Positions 13,008 through 24,910 of a stretch of 64,000 nucleotides of DNA are shown piece after piece. The position numbers and the translations under genes are program-made. The notes below the pieces were generated by a model. It was not told where the DNA came from, did not search any database, and saw only the letters and a list, made by a program, of their open reading frames with translations. The stretch is taken from positions 137,071,259 to 137,135,258 of the forward strand of contig JAVMKO010000003.1 of assembly GCA_032164245.1 (NCBI GenBank), read 5' to 3'. Source of the DNA: Sternotherus odoratus (taxonomy: Eukaryota; Chordata; Testudines; Kinosternidae). Within the stretch, counting starts at the first letter, position 1. The number at the start of each line of letters is the position of its first letter.

Positions 13008-13364
13008 GTGCAGCCTGGTAAATAACAGGCCTGCAATTTTTCCTCGCCCCTGCGAGTCCGTGGCAATCCACAGTTTTGTCCTTTAACCATAAGGCTTTCC
13101 AATATTCACCTTCTGACAGAAGTTAATAACTACTGTGGGCCTGATGCTCTACTCTCTTACACAGTTTTAGGAGATCACTGCAGTTAAGTTGACATAACAC
13201 TGTAATAACCCAATGGAGAATCAAGCCCTGGGACTTGAACAAGAAAGTAATAGCTTCTTCCAAGAGATTTCTTCACTTGTTCCCTCACAGTTCATGCCTT
13301 GTCTTTCTTAACCCTGAGTCCTGTTTAACAGGAATCGGCAGCTTGGTTGTCCTGAGTGGGCATA

Positions 13365-13674
13365 CAGTAGAACCTCAAAGTTATGAGCACCTCAGGACTG
13401 GAGGTTGTTCATAACTCTGAACATTATGGTGGTTCTTTCTAAAGTTTACAACTGAACATTGACTTAATACAGCTTTGAAACGTACTATGTGGAAGAAAAA
13501 TGCTGCTTTACCTTTTTTTTTTTTTAGTAGTTTATGTTCAACACAGTACTGTACTGTATTTGCCTCCTTTTTTTGTGTCTATTGCTACCTGATTGTGGAC
13601 TTCAGATTCCAAATGAGCTGTGTGGTTGAGTGGTCAGTTCATAACTCTCATATTTATAACACTGAAGTTCTACT
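13365..13674. mobile_element. Tigger/pogo-like MITE with TA flanks
   Basis: Terminal inverted repeats, CAGTAGAACCTCAAAGTTAT at the left and ...aacactgaagttctact at the right, bound a 310-bp element. TA is present on each side (13363-13364 and 13675-13676), as expected for Tc1/mariner-superfamily insertion. The subterminal sequence (gttcataactctgaac) is repeated in inverted form near both ends. No transposase gene is present. The right terminus has lost or changed its last G. Confidence 0.75.
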
Positions 13675-13676
13675 TA

Positions 13677-14060
13677 CTCCTGGGGGAATGTGCGTGTGCA
13701 GAATTCACATCCCCTGCAGATTTCTTTACTTCCCTGCAGAAAAATGACTTTTGACAGGGAAGCCACAAGAGTCGTCACGTTCCCGTCCCTGGCAGTGCAG
13801 GCAGGTCGATTTGGGTGCCTGGAGCAGCTGGTAGAAATGTAAATCACCACCAGGTGAGGGGGGTAAATAGGCATTCATGCGTGTAAGAGAGAGTGACACT
13901 CGGACCCTCTTGCTTGCTATTGCGGCTCACTAGGCGTGGAGAGGCAGGACTTCAGGGTGTTTCTGAGGAGGTAGGAGTGGGGCAGGCTTTGTCCCCTCAG
14001 GCAGTACAGAATGTATACTCCTAGGGGAATTCTGTGCCACTGCACAATGCAGAATTTTGG
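13677..14060 (+). repeat. direct repeat pair, unclassified
   Basis: Two related segments, near 13677-13712 and 14018-14056, share actcctRggggaat...gtg...ca..gcagaatt and lie in the same orientation about 340 bp apart. They could be ends of an unclassified interspersed repeat. The sequence between them shows no gene. Confidence 0.4.
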
Positions 14061-16309
14061 TCTACAGTCTCCTTCCAGTTTCCCTGGACTTCCTACTCTG
14101 TCTTCTCAGGCTTCTTTCCCAACTCCTCTGGGGTTACCCCTCCTTCTATGGCTTCTTCTCCTTTTGGATTTTCTGCTCCCAAAGAGTGACTGCAGACACT
14201 CTCCTTGCAGCTTCCTGTTCTTCTGGCTTTCCACTACCCGGCCTGCTCCTGCTCAGCTGGCTTCATATTCAGTTAAACTTGTCTAGCTAGCTGCAGCAAG
14301 ATAACATAATTGGCCTCTCAGGCACATTAACCCTTTTCAGGGCCTACATGGGGGTACCAGCCTGTTCATAATAAACACCATGAAGATTGCAGCATTCTGT
14401 ATTTCCTCCATGCTGCTTGACTGCTCTTTGAAAAAGGCACTGGCTCATGAAAACAAGATTATTAGTGGGCTGAAAGGAGAGTAATCATGGGATTTATTTA
14501 GTTTGACCCTAAGTTCCAGAATTTCTGGCACATTTCCCCACAGAGAAAAATCTCAAAAAGGGTAGCACCTAGTAGAGGTTCACTGCACCATAGGATGTCT
14601 GACCAGAATGCTGAGCACTTGTTTTGAAACAACGCAGCACCATGTGGACACAATGATCCCAAAGAGAAATAGCTTAACTCTGGATAGGAAAGCAGGGTGG
14701 AAGTTCACACCACAGTTGTTGCAGATCACATAACAAAAAACAAACAATCTGAAACTCCTTTCAAGTATAAACATGCCCTAAACCTACCTATCTTGAGTCA
14801 TCCCTTTACATATGGATAGTAAAAACGTTATGTAAATATTTGCAGGATTGATTCCTAAATAACCAACAGTTAACGTGAGTAAAAAAAAATAAATACAGGA
14901 TATTTGTGCTTTGTAATAAAACTCGGTTAACTACCAACATCTGCAAGATCCTGCAAAAGGACTTATAAGAATTCAGCTTTTTCTTGTTTCTTTTTATAAA
15001 GCAGTGAACTGCCCAATGTTTTAGAGAAGAAAATCTCATTAAACTGCCTAGTTTATGTTTGTATTTCCAGTTTTCAAAACAGACATCAGATGCCAAATAT
15101 TTTATCACATTCTCCTCATCATCTTGCAGGATTGGGGGGAAAAAAAAACACAAGCAAACAGATTACTTCGTTAGCATTTCATTACCATTTAGATTGATGC
15201 ACAGACACCACCATTTCAGTCGCAAAACACTGTGTGCTTCTTAAGAGTGAACTCAGAAATTCCTTTTCTGTTCATGAGGTTATTAGAAAGAGAATCAAAA
15301 GACACCAGACACAATACTCTACCATCTGGTTTACACAGAGCATTATGTAGACTTCACTTTTTTCTATTATGTATGTATGTGAGGTTTCACGCTTTAAAGC
15401 ATCCAAAAAATCTTATTTGTAATAAACCAACGTTGAGATAAAATGTCATCACTAACCTCTTGATGTCATTCTACATTATTTTTAAATGAAGAAGACTCAC
15501 ACTTGTTATGTACAAAAGAAAATCTAGTCAGGAAGCCTATTTAATAAGTATAGCAATGAGGATAAATTGAAACTTTCAACTGTAGTCTTCACTAGAAAAA
15601 CGGTACCTAGTAAAGACTAATAGGTTAGACCCACAGCTGATGTAAAATGGCCCATAAAATGTTTTGAAATTGTATGTATGTATCTATTGTGTATTCATGC
15701 ACACATGTATGTAATGGCAACCATCCCTGTAGATGCACATGGGATTGAACCAGGGACCTGCAGAGCCAAAAGTCTGAGTTGTTACAACTTGAGTTAAAGA
15801 GCCATGACTCCATAGCGGAGGACTGTAACACCGAATTTCCTCTGTGGATCAGGCAAGGAGGGAGAACCTGTAGCACACACTCATCAGTGGGTGATGCATA
15901 CATACATCGAATATACACAAACGTGATCAAGTTAGCTGAAATAGAACTGCACAAAAATTATATCGTGGTCCTTTCCAGAATCTGTATCCCCACCATACCA
16001 TTTTTCAGTTGAATTTTGGCTATTGCTATCTCCTGTAGTTTGAGACTGACGTCAAGCTTTTATCTGATGAGCTGAAAAGGGAGAAGTATTGAGTCACCAT
16101 TGTACGTAACTATCCTATAAAATATAAAAATCTATAGGGCTAGAGGTGGAGTAGTGCAAGTATACAGAAATCAACACTTTATAACCCCGAGGTTTTGGAA
16201 TTAGATTATAGGTAAAACTCACATGAATGAACTAGTGAAGAACAGCAATCATACCTATTTCATCAGAACAACAAAAGTCAATACTAATTTTTCCTACTTA
16301 GACGATGAC
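14061..16309. other. intronic sequence, no feature seen
   Basis: Mixed AT-rich intron. The open frames at 14011-14290 are C/T-rich and not gene-like. A tatgtatg-type short repeat occurs near 15672. Confidence 0.5.
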
Positions 16310-16545
16310 TGTAGCTATGCCAGCATAAAACCAAAACATATATGAAGGGTTTCTATACATATATATGGAAGGCTTTTTCCGTCACTAGGACCACAACCTC
16401 TCCAAGCAACAGAAGTTTGATGGAAGCATTCTTCCACTGACCTAGCTACAATCAACACTTGGGAAGGGGTTAGGTTGGCATAGCCATAGCGCTTTGAGGT
16501 GTGAATTTTACACATCTCTGAGTGCTGTAGCTAGGTCTACCTAAA
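16310..16545. mobile_element. MITE-like element with internal hairpin
   Basis: The segment contains gtagctatgccagcat near its left end, and ggttaggttggcatagcc then a stem (agcgctttgaggtgtgaa against ttacacatctctgagtgct) near its right. It ends tagctaggtctacct. Related modules (gctatgcccagcaaaa, gtgtagacaa) recur at 58295-58340. This is the pattern of a non-coding DNA-transposon derivative. Ends and target duplication could not be fixed. Confidence 0.5.
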
Positions 16546-17029
16546 AATGTAGGCCACACTGTGACACACTGTATTCTTAAATACCCTGGGGAATGTCACA
16601 TACACCTTAGGGTACATCTTGTCAGGATCCTAATAAGGGTGGATGGGACCAAGGGTCAGAGCAGGGTCAAACATGAGGCTGTGAGTAGAGAAGGTGCTGG
16701 TGGGCAGGTTCCAGGGTCAGAATCAATACCAAGGGTCAGAGTCCAAGTCAGATTTTGGGGTCAGAGGGAAAAGTCTAAATCAAGCTAAGGTTGAAACATG
16801 GAGTTCAAAATCAGGAAGGGTTGCACCAGCTACAGGAGATCTGTGCTGTTGCCTAGATGCTTCCTGAAATGCCCCTTGGGTTTACATAGGGCAGGGAGTC
16901 AATCAGGAGCCAGGAGGCTGCTGCCAGTCAGACCCATTGAGGAGGGACTTCCCATAGTCTGTGTCCACAGTGAGTAATGAATACTGGAGCACGTTTTTAA
17001 ATGAGGGTACTTAACCACTGAAACAATTT
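16546..17029. other. intronic sequence with ccaagggtcagag modules
   Basis: Several copies of gggtcagag-like motifs (16650-16765) suggest a decayed repeat, but it could not be classified. Confidence 0.4.
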
Positions 17030-17210
17030 ACAAAGGCTCAAGGTAGAGTCTCCATCACTGGCAATTTTAAAATTGAGATTGGGGTTTTTTAAAGATACGC
17101 TCTAATTCAAAGGGAATTATTTGGGGGATTGGGAGAAGTTTTATGGCTTTTATTATACAGGAGCTCAGACACAATGGCCTCTTCTGGCCTTCAAATCTAT
17201 GAACTATACT
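17030..17210 (+). mobile_element. CR1 LINE 3' tail fragment
   Basis: The sequence ccatcactggcaattttaaaa, then tattatacaggagctcagac and cctcttctggccttcaaatc, is typical of the CR1 3' untranslated end. It is truncated and non-coding. Confidence 0.65.
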
Positions 17211-17404
17211 TTTACACAGTCACATTATTGCCATGAAGTGCACTGTAGACACAAAAGGGTGGGGCTGTTACACATTCTATACCTGACTTTCAAAATTAGA
17301 TAAGCATGAACATTCAGTTGGCTAGCCACATGCACAAATATTCGCACACACAACAAAACTCCATTTTTGTAAGAACAATTGCAAACATCTGATTTTGATG
17401 TTTG

Positions 17405-19110
17405 AGGTCCCGGACAATTGGAAAAAGGAAAATTAGTGCCCATATTTTTAAAAGGGAAGGAAGGGAATCCAGGGAACTACAGACAGGTCAGCCTCACATC
17501 AGTCCCCAGGAAAATCATGAAGCAGGTCATCAAGGAATCCATTTTGAAGCACTTGGAGGAGAGGAGGGTGATCAGGACAGTCAACATGGATTCACCAAGG
17601 AAAAGTCATGCCTGAACAACCTGATTACCTTCTATGATGAAAAACCTGGCTCTGCGGATATGGGGAAAGCGGTGGATGTGATACATCTTAACCTTACCAG
17701 AGCTTATGATATGGTCTCCCAAAGTATTCTTGGCAGCAAGTTAAAGACGTATGGACTGGATGAATGGACTATAAGGTGGTGTAATAGAGGAAGGTCAGGG
17801 AGCTGTGGCAGAGTGCTTGAGGGGAGATATATTAACTCAAGGCTCATTAGGGCATGGTTCCCTGTAGACTAGGGAAGCAGGCAGGAGGTTAATTGGACAC
17901 CTGCTGTCAATTAAGGCCTTAATAAAAACCCCTGCTTCAGGCAGACAGGAGAGGGAGTTTGGAAGGTGTTGGTGCGGAGAGCAGTTTGGAGGAAAGCAGA
18001 GCAGAGTTTGGAGAAGTGCTGCGGTGAGCTAAGAAAGACCCAGACCCAAGGTAAAGGAACACCTGGCTTGTGTAGAGAGAGGGCAGGAAGCCCCCACAAG
18101 CTGAAGGGTAGGAAAGGGAAGTAGTCCAGGGGAAGGAGTAGCTAATCCAAGTGGTTTACTGCTATCCTCAGGGCCCCTGGGCTGGGACCCGGAGTAGCAG
18201 GTGGGCCCGGGTCCCTCCCTCTCCACTTCTCCCCTCTAGGATACTAGTGGGACAGTTAATACCCTGTTCAGGGGCAAGAAATAGGCTCCCTGAATCCCCC
18301 ACAAGAAGAGAAAGTGCGGGGCCCATCAATATAGTGCCAGAAATTTGCCACAGTGGATAGAAAGCTGTCTAAATTGTTGGGTTCAATGGGTAGTGATCAA
18401 CTGCTCAATGTCTAGTTGGCAGCAGGTATCAAGCAGAGTGTCCCGGGGTCAGTTTTGTTCACCATATTTATTAATGATCTGGATGATGGGATGAATTGCA
18501 CCCTCATCAAGTTCGCAGATCACACTAAGCTGGAGGGAAAGGTAGATATGCTGGAGGGTAGGGATAGGAGCCAGAGTGACCTAGACAAGTTGGAGGATTG
18601 GGCCAAAATAAATCTGATGAGGTACAACAAAGACAAGTGCAGAGTCCTGCACTGAGGACGGAAGAATCCTATGCCTCGCTACTGGCTGGGGATCAACTGG
18701 CTAAGCAGCAATTCTGCAGAAAAGGACCTAGGGATTACAGTGGACAAGAAGCTGGATATGAGTCAGCAGTGTGCCCTTGTTGCCAAGAAGGCCAACTGCA
18801 TATTGGACTGTATTAGTCGGAGCACTGCCAGCAGATCAAGGGAAGTGATTATTCCAGTCTATTCAGCACTGATGAGGCCACACTTGGAGTATTGTGTCCA
18901 GTTTTGGTCTCTCCCCCCCCCCCCCTACAGAAGGGATGTGGACAAATTGGAGAGTCCAGGGGGGGGGAAGAAAAATGATTACGGGGCTGGGGCACATGAA
19001 TTATGAGAAGCGGAGGGAACTGGAGTTATTTAATCTGCAGAAGAGAAGAGTGAGGGGGGATTTGATAGCACCCTTTAACTACCTGAAGGAGGGTTCCAAA
19101 GAGCAGGGAG
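17405..19110 (+). pseudogene. decayed CR1 LINE reverse-transcriptase region, split by an LTR
   Basis: Plus-strand remnants of the CR1 ORF2 can be followed in several frames. They run from the early RT region (NYRQVSLTSVPRKIMKQVI-like, near 17479-17535) and, after an LTR insertion, resume with IFINDLDDGMNCTLIKFADH (18461-18520). They continue past SQQCALVAKKANCILDCISR and RPHLEYCVQFWSL (up to about 18910) to LELFNLQKRRVRGDLI (19019-19066). The catalytic FADD has become FADH, and stops plus a poly-C expansion near 18911 break the frame. CR1 LINEs copy themselves by target-primed reverse transcription. This copy is inactive and much older than the one at 41.3-42.6 kb. Confidence 0.85.
17804..18352 (+). 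mobile_element. solo LTR inserted in the CR1
   Basis: A 549-bp insert interrupts the CR1 between its early and central RT segments. It begins TGTGGCAG and ends TTGCCACA, an inverted TG...CA pair typical of LTRs. A poly-A signal (aataaaaacc) lies at 17921. No clean 5-bp flanking duplication is seen (ggagc against gtgga), so flanks have decayed or a boundary is slightly off. Confidence 0.65.
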
Positions 19111-19111
19111 C

Positions 19112-19690
19112 TAGGCCAGGATGGGCAAACGTTCTGGCCCAAGAGCCACATCGGGGTTCAAAATTGTATGGAGGGCTGGGTAGGGAAGGCTGTGCTTCCA
19201 CAAACAGCCTGGCCCCGCCCTCTATCTGACCCCATCCACTTCCCACCACCCAACTGCCCCCCTCAAAACCTCCGACCCATCCAACTCCTTGTCCCCTGAT
19301 TATCCCCTCCCGAGATCCCCCCACCCCTAACACTCCCCAAGACCCCACCCAACCCTCTTGCCCCCTGACTGCCCTGACCCCTTGCCATTATACCCCTGCC
19401 CCCAGGACCTCTATCCCCTATCCCAGGGGTCTCAAACGACTACAAAGGCCGCATGAGGACTACTGCAGTGGCCCGAGGGCAACATCACTGACATGCGCGC
19501 ACACACACACCCTCGCTGCCCCAGTCCCCTCCCCCACCCCTTCCAAGGCTTGTAGCCCCCCCCCCTTTTTTAAATCAGCTCCTAGCAAGCAGAAGCAAGG
19601 GGAGGAGAGAGTCTAGGGTGCACAGAGGGTCCACCACAGTCCCAGACTGTAGGCCAGGGGGATCTAGTCACAGAGTGTTAGGGTTCTTAG
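19112..19690. repeat. hAT-like MITE remnants with C-rich filler
   Basis: The left end ccaggatgggcaaacgttctggccc resembles hAT MITE ends. A C-rich tract (ctgaccccatcc..., cccctgactgcccc) follows. A second hAT-like end (ccaggggtctcaaacgac) lies near 19425-19442. No partner ends with 8-bp duplications were located. Confidence 0.45.
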
Positions 19691-21109
19691 CGATTGGCTT
19701 GTTTTGAAATGGGATTACCTTGATTTTTGGCTTATTGTGAAAGTCGGGGTGCTTATTTACCAGGTGAAAGTTGGCAACTGTGCTCCTGAATGCATTCAGA
19801 GAAGTATGAGGTAGTTAGCTAGTTAAATAGAATATCTCCTTGTGATCAGATGGCATTTGTTCTCCAGTATCTGAAGTGGCTGCAGGATTAGAGGTGTTTT
19901 TTTAGCCCTGGGACTTTCCTCCCTGAGACATCCTGCTGCAGTTTAGATCAGCAGAGGTACCTGAGCTGGAGTCCCTCTTGCATCAAAGAAAAGGGGCTAA
20001 TGGCAGCACGGTCTCTAGGAAGAACTCTCACTTTGATATTCACTCCCCTCCCACTCCAAAATAGCCCAAACTGATTGGCCTTCCAGACATGATGTAGAGC
20101 ACATCCATTTGAGCTGACATGATACAGCTACAGCAAGTGGAATTTATGTATGGGAAAGAGCATGCAGTGCAGGAGATGCTGATGTGTGTGCTGAGTACTA
20201 GAAGGAACAGGGAAAGGACAAGTGCTGCTGAATTGAGTTTCATCATGATTTTTTGAATTTTATTTTTAGTTAATGGCAAAGACCCACGCATCCCTGGGTC
20301 AGCATTATTTTATATTGTTGAATTTACATCCAGATAATTAAAATACAACACAAATAAGGGAAAATATAACAAAACAGCCATAGATTTTGTGCAATTAGGT
20401 TAAGGAGCCTAAAGAATGAATTTCTGCTTCCCAATTATAACATATACAGTTCCCTAAAAATAATGTGAAGAGCTCAAAATGCTGCTGTGCAATTAGTGTA
20501 ATGCTCCAATAACTTTTCCTTTAAATGCACAAAATCCAAAGACTGAATGCAGAATGGCACTTACTTTCCTACTTAAAGATTTAATGCACTGTGAATGTAA
20601 TTTGCTAAATCTCAAAGAAAGTTGCTGATCGTACTATTTCTATAGGTCACTGATCCATACGACTCACTGCATTACTGCTCAGAGCCAGGGACAGTTTATG
20701 TCCATAAATAGATGGCCAGCCATAAATTCAGAAGTGTTGGTGGAAGAATAATACAGGAAAAGTGAGGGAAAAGGAAAGAATGAACAGATTATTTACTTTA
20801 CGCATCTGTGCACATTTTCCAGTATTACCATCAATGTAATTAACCTAAACTTTGAAAGTCACAAATATAATTGAAAGCAACAGGAATTTAAGAGTTTTCA
20901 AGGCTAAATAAATACAGCACTTGTATTTAAACAATATCAATTCAAGACACTTGCTGGGTATCACTGTTCATCCCATAGGCAGGCTTTATTAACGGATGTA
21001 CATTGCACCGATATACTTTTCTCAGAGTTTGTTGTTTGGCAACATGCAGCTCCAGATATCTGAACAATTCCAAAAAGAAACAATGAGAAAAGTGCTCTGG
21101 AAACATAAC
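19691..21109. other. intronic sequence, no feature seen
   Basis: Plain intron. A minus-strand open frame (20040-20291) with a hydrophobic, signal-like stretch was considered and not accepted. Confidence 0.5.
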
Positions 21110-21870
21110 TACTATACCAGTTTAGACCAGTGCTCCATCCAGTCACATATCCTCTCTCTGACAATGGCCAGCACCAGATGCATGAGAGAGATATGTAAGA
21201 AATGCTGCAGTAGGCTATTATGAAATCTGCCCGTAAGGAAAGTTCCTTCTTAACACTTATTAGCGTTTGGCTTATGCCCTGAAGTATGAGGGTCTAATAT
21301 CACTTCCAGACTTTTGGGGTTTCTTTCAAATCCTCACTAATGTGCAATTCTGGGTGTTCTATTAGTCATACGAATGTCCTGTCTTTTTAAAACAATCTTG
21401 TTGAGCTCTTGGCCTCTATGAGGAGCTCTTGATCTCCATGAGATCTTGTGGGAATTAGCTCCACAGGCTAACTGTGCATTGTGTGAAACACTCTTTTTCC
21501 ATTTATAAATTTGCTGCCTTTCAGTTTCAATGATCCCTTACTCTTACATTATAAAAAAGGGCAAATACCTTCTCTGAAGCATTCATTATTTTTGTATAAC
21601 TTTATCATGTTTTTTATTATTCATTTCTCTAAAGTAAACTCTTCCAATATTTTCACACACTTTCACTCTCTCTCTGCATAGGGAAGTTCCATCCCTGTAA
21701 ACATTGTCACCTATTTCTGACTATTTTTGCTATATCCTCTTGTAGACTCTCTTCCTGTTTCTGATATACTTCAAGAATTTGTTGCTTGGTTTAACCCCCT
21801 TCAAATTCCATTACAGCCCTGCTATTTCCATTCTTACATATAGACTACTGTAGTTTATGCTCCTTTCTAT
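21110..21870 (-). mobile_element. old CR1 LINE 3' fragment
   Basis: The plus strand reads taccagtttagaccagtgctccatcc...gacaatggccagcacc, the complement of a CR1 3' untranslated region. It is followed by the decayed end of ORF2 (aactgtgcattgtgtgaaacac, gctgcctttcagtttc). Orientation is the same as HHAT. There is no open frame. Confidence 0.7.
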
Positions 21871-22255
21871 TGGCTATGCTCAAATTTAAGGGAGAAGGAG
21901 CTGGAAGAAATGGCTCAGACATTAAAAAAAAAAATACTATTTTGTCCAGTACCTTGCTGAGGAAAGAGAGGCTGGAAACTGGAAGGTACCTAGCAACTGA
22001 AAAGTCAAGCAGGGCTAAAACAGTTTGAAACCCTTAGATTTTCTAATGATTAATATTCTAGAAGTTCCATAGAGGGTGTCTCTACACTGGGGGAAAAATA
22101 AATAAATAAAATAAAACAGACTTACCGCAGTGATCCTCAGACCCTGGATCAACAATCTCAGGCTCATGGAGCTCAAGCAACGAGGCTAAAAATAGTAGCA
22201 TAGCTATTTGGGCTTGGGCTGGAATCTGGGCTCTGAGACCCAACCCCCTCACCAG

Positions 22256-23240
22256 TAGAGCCTTGCATAGATACAGACTTTATATCCATGGATGCAGCTA
22301 TCCACGGAGCTTCAGGGCTCTACCAGGAACCGCAGCGGCAAAAATAGCAGCATGTTGGGCCAACATTCACAGAGGCTGTGGCAGGGCAAAGGTAAAACCC
22401 CTTGAATGCCCTGCCCCTGCTGGCTAAGCCCTGCTTTCTGGCAGGAGGACTGGGGGGGCAGTGGCTCAAAGCAGTCAGCCCAGCTATGGGCCCTAATGAG
22501 GGCTGGCTCACCTCAGTAGGCTGGGCTAAGTGGTCACAGCGGGGCCTGAAGACAGAGGGCTAGAAAAGCCCTGAGCTGAACTCAGTTGAGGGGGCAGGAG
22601 ACTGCTGCGGTCTCCTCCTCACCACAGGCATGGTGCCTCAGGGGCCTGAAAATCCTGGAATCAGGTAGAAGGAGGGTAACTGTTGGGGGATAAAGGGAAG
22701 CACTTTCTTGGATGGAAACCACTGTTATGCACTGTAAATAAAAGGCACTAGGATGAAACACCAGAGGAAGGTGTGAGGACTCTTATTTCTACCAACCAGA
22801 GCGGGGCAGGGGGGGAAGAAGGGAGAGAGACAGAGAGAGAGACCTGTGCAGACCCTGTGACAGGGGCGAACACCCCACAGGGGCAGCTCCTCTGGCATGG
22901 CTGTATCACCTCTAGCTCCACTCATTGGGGTGGGCAGCTGGCTGACGGCTGACGGGCAGCCTTCCCTGGTCGCACTAGTGTGCACAAGCAGCTCAAATGC
23001 TCCTGGACAGGAGTCCCTTCCCTGTAGCAGTCTGTGTACCCTATCTGGGAGCATGTGAGCTGCTCGCACACGCTAGCACGACTGGGGACAGCTTCCAGGC
23101 AGCCTGGTGCCTACCCTAGTGGGCAGAGTTGGGGGCAATACAGCTGGCTCCTGGGACCAGCAGCCCCACATGCTGCTGCTTTCACCGCTGCAGTTTCTGG
23201 TAGAGCCCTGCAGCTCCACGGATATCTACACAGGGCTCTA
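22256..23240. mobile_element. hAT-like element nested in the outer MITE
   Basis: It begins TAGAGCCttgcatagata and ends cacaGGGCTCTA, with longer inverted similarity inside (cagggctctaccaggaaccgc against its complement near 23200). Flanks are ctcaccag (22248-22255) and ctcactgc (23241-23248), six of eight matching, consistent with an aged 8-bp hAT duplication. A solo LTR is inserted within. Confidence 0.6.
22377..22862 (+). mobile_element. solo LTR (family A), third nesting level
   Basis: The 486-bp segment starts TGTGGCAGGGC and ends CCCTGTGACA, with a poly-A signal at 22737-22742. Flanks gaggc and ggggc differ at one base, as expected for an old 5-bp duplication. It is clearly the same family as the minus-oriented LTR at 34682-35161, sharing gctaagccctgctttctgg, ggtaactgttgggggataaa and taaaaggcac in the same order. 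Confidence 0.85.
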
Positions 23241-23396
23241 CTCACTGCGTTTCAGAGGCTTGGCTCTAGCCTGAGTCCAAACATCTACACTGCTATTTTT
23301 TTAGCCCCGTAGCATGAGCCCAGCAAGCCGGAGTCAGCTGACCCAGGCTCTTGGACTTGCTGATGTAGCTCTATTTTTTGCAGTGTAGACATGCCC

Positions 23397-24600
23397 ATAT
23401 AGACAGGTTAGATTAGCTTATCTTATGAGGAGATGAGGTCAGTGATGGCTTTCATGAAGACAGGTATGGGAGAGGAGAGAGATGGATAAGGCTGTGGAGT
23501 TGCAAGTTAATCAAGAAGGAATGAGGTGGCTTAATTCCAGGAAGATGTAATGTGACAGTAATACAGCCATGATTGATACTGATTTATAACCAAGAGCAGT
23601 GAGAGAGGAGGAATCAGATCTGCTGAAGTTTCCACCGGAGCAGATACCTGTTTGAGTCCTACATGAGGACTCAGCCAACAAATCAGCAGATTTTAAAAGC
23701 AAAAGCACAATTCAATACATTCATTAACACTAAAGTGTAAACAGTTGTTGGGTGTTGGATGGCATTTGAACCTTTAGCTTTGGGCTTCATAACATACCTT
23801 CAGTGTGCAGGTATCTAGAACATTCACATACCTTAGAGAAACTCTTGCTTAGAGAAACTCACTTGCCTACTTTCCTGCTACAAAGGAGACAATATTTATC
23901 TTGATAATGGATAACTGCTCACCCCAGGTGCTATTTTATTTCTTAGTTCAGTGTATGTGTGAGGGAGGAAGAGAATGAATAATGGACAAGGCACTCTAAT
24001 GTTAGCATTTCTGTGCTGCTCTTTTGTTAGATTTTATTTTAAAAAATATGAACTACTGTGCATCATTTATGGTATATCAGTGATTCAGCAGAAAATTGTT
24101 CATTTTAAAATACTTTGACATTTGCAAATTAACACTGTTACTATATAAAACATTTTATATGCTTATAGCTGTGCCCTGCAGGGACATTATACTCAACCCT
24201 TTTATGTCCAAAAAGCTATTCTGCTTTCTGCTCCTCTTACACATACTTTTGACCATGGCAAAGTGTCTCCAAGATTTACTGAGTTACCCTTTGTTCAGGT
24301 TTTAAGCTCTGCTGCTTTTATCCACATTGACAGGTTTTGTTGTAGATCACTCCAAAATATTCAAGAAAAATTAGAAGGGCAATTGTAATATCCCCAAGTT
24401 ATACAGATTTCCATTACATGTTATTGCAATATGGCCTCACACTTCACTATGACGTTTACACGTTACTGGGGGGCAGTGATGCAACATCTGATATACACAT
24501 GATGATACACACAGCTTTCAATCTGCCAAGAGCTAAATGGATGTCAATCAAAAATGGGAAAACAAAAGAAAACAGTGGCACGGGAACCTTAATATACCAT
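23397..24600. other. intronic sequence, no feature seen
   Basis: AT-rich intron between two repeat clusters. The stretch 24911-26044 is likewise featureless, except for repeat-like sequence (ccagaagggaccattgtg) at its right end. Confidence 0.5.
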
Positions 24601-24785
24601 AGGTAACAAAGTCCTGTGGCACCTTAAAGACTAACTATAAAGTTTTGAAGCATAAGCTTTCGTGGGCTAATACCCACTTAGCCCATGAAAGCTTATGCTT
24701 CAAAACTTTATAGTTAGTCTTTAAAGGTGCCACAGGACTTTGTTACCTCTGCTATTCCAGACTAACACGGCTACCTCTCTGATTC
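24601..24785. repeat. near-perfect fold-back palindrome (MITE-like)
   Basis: The arms, 24601-24669 and 24679-24748, are complementary with only one mismatch and one single-base indel, around a 9-nt centre (atacccact). A further ctgctattccagactaacacg tail to 24785 has no left counterpart, so the left end is truncated. Transcribed RNA would form a stem of about 70 bp. Related copies lie at 1118, 45842 and 61608. Confidence 0.92.
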
Positions 24786-24815
24786 TTAATATACCATGCG
24801 GTTAATCCTTTAGTG

Positions 24816-24910
24816 CAGTGGTTTTTCAACCTGTGGTCCCAAAGGAGTCCCCACACCTCCATTCAAAAAAGTTTAGGGGTCCACAAATGAAAAAAGGTTG
24901 AAAATCATTG
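24816..24910. mobile_element. short hAT-like MITE
   Basis: Ends CAGTGGTTTTTCAACCTGTGG and aaaggttgaaaatcattg are imperfect inverted repeats. The 8-bp flanks, ctttagtg and tgttagta, agree at five positions. Confidence 0.65.

Larger units (their letters stand above)
22074..23396. mobile_element. outer MITE carrying nested insertions
   Basis: Ends are gggtgtctctacactg (22074-22089) and cagtgtagacatgccc (23381-23396), inverted repeats of each other apart from a few changes. Together with their subterminal A/T-rich stretches they form a typical non-coding DNA element. About 985 bp of a second element sits inside it. Confidence 0.65.

Noticed and set aside
14011..14290. Overlapping C/T-rich plus-strand open frames of 77-91 codons
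   Set aside because: Leucine/serine-rich composition follows from pyrimidine bias. No homology or splice context was found.
20040..20291. Minus-strand open frame with a signal-peptide-like hydrophobic start and several cysteines
   Set aside because: No recognisable family, no splice or promoter context, and its length is within chance expectation for AT-rich intron.
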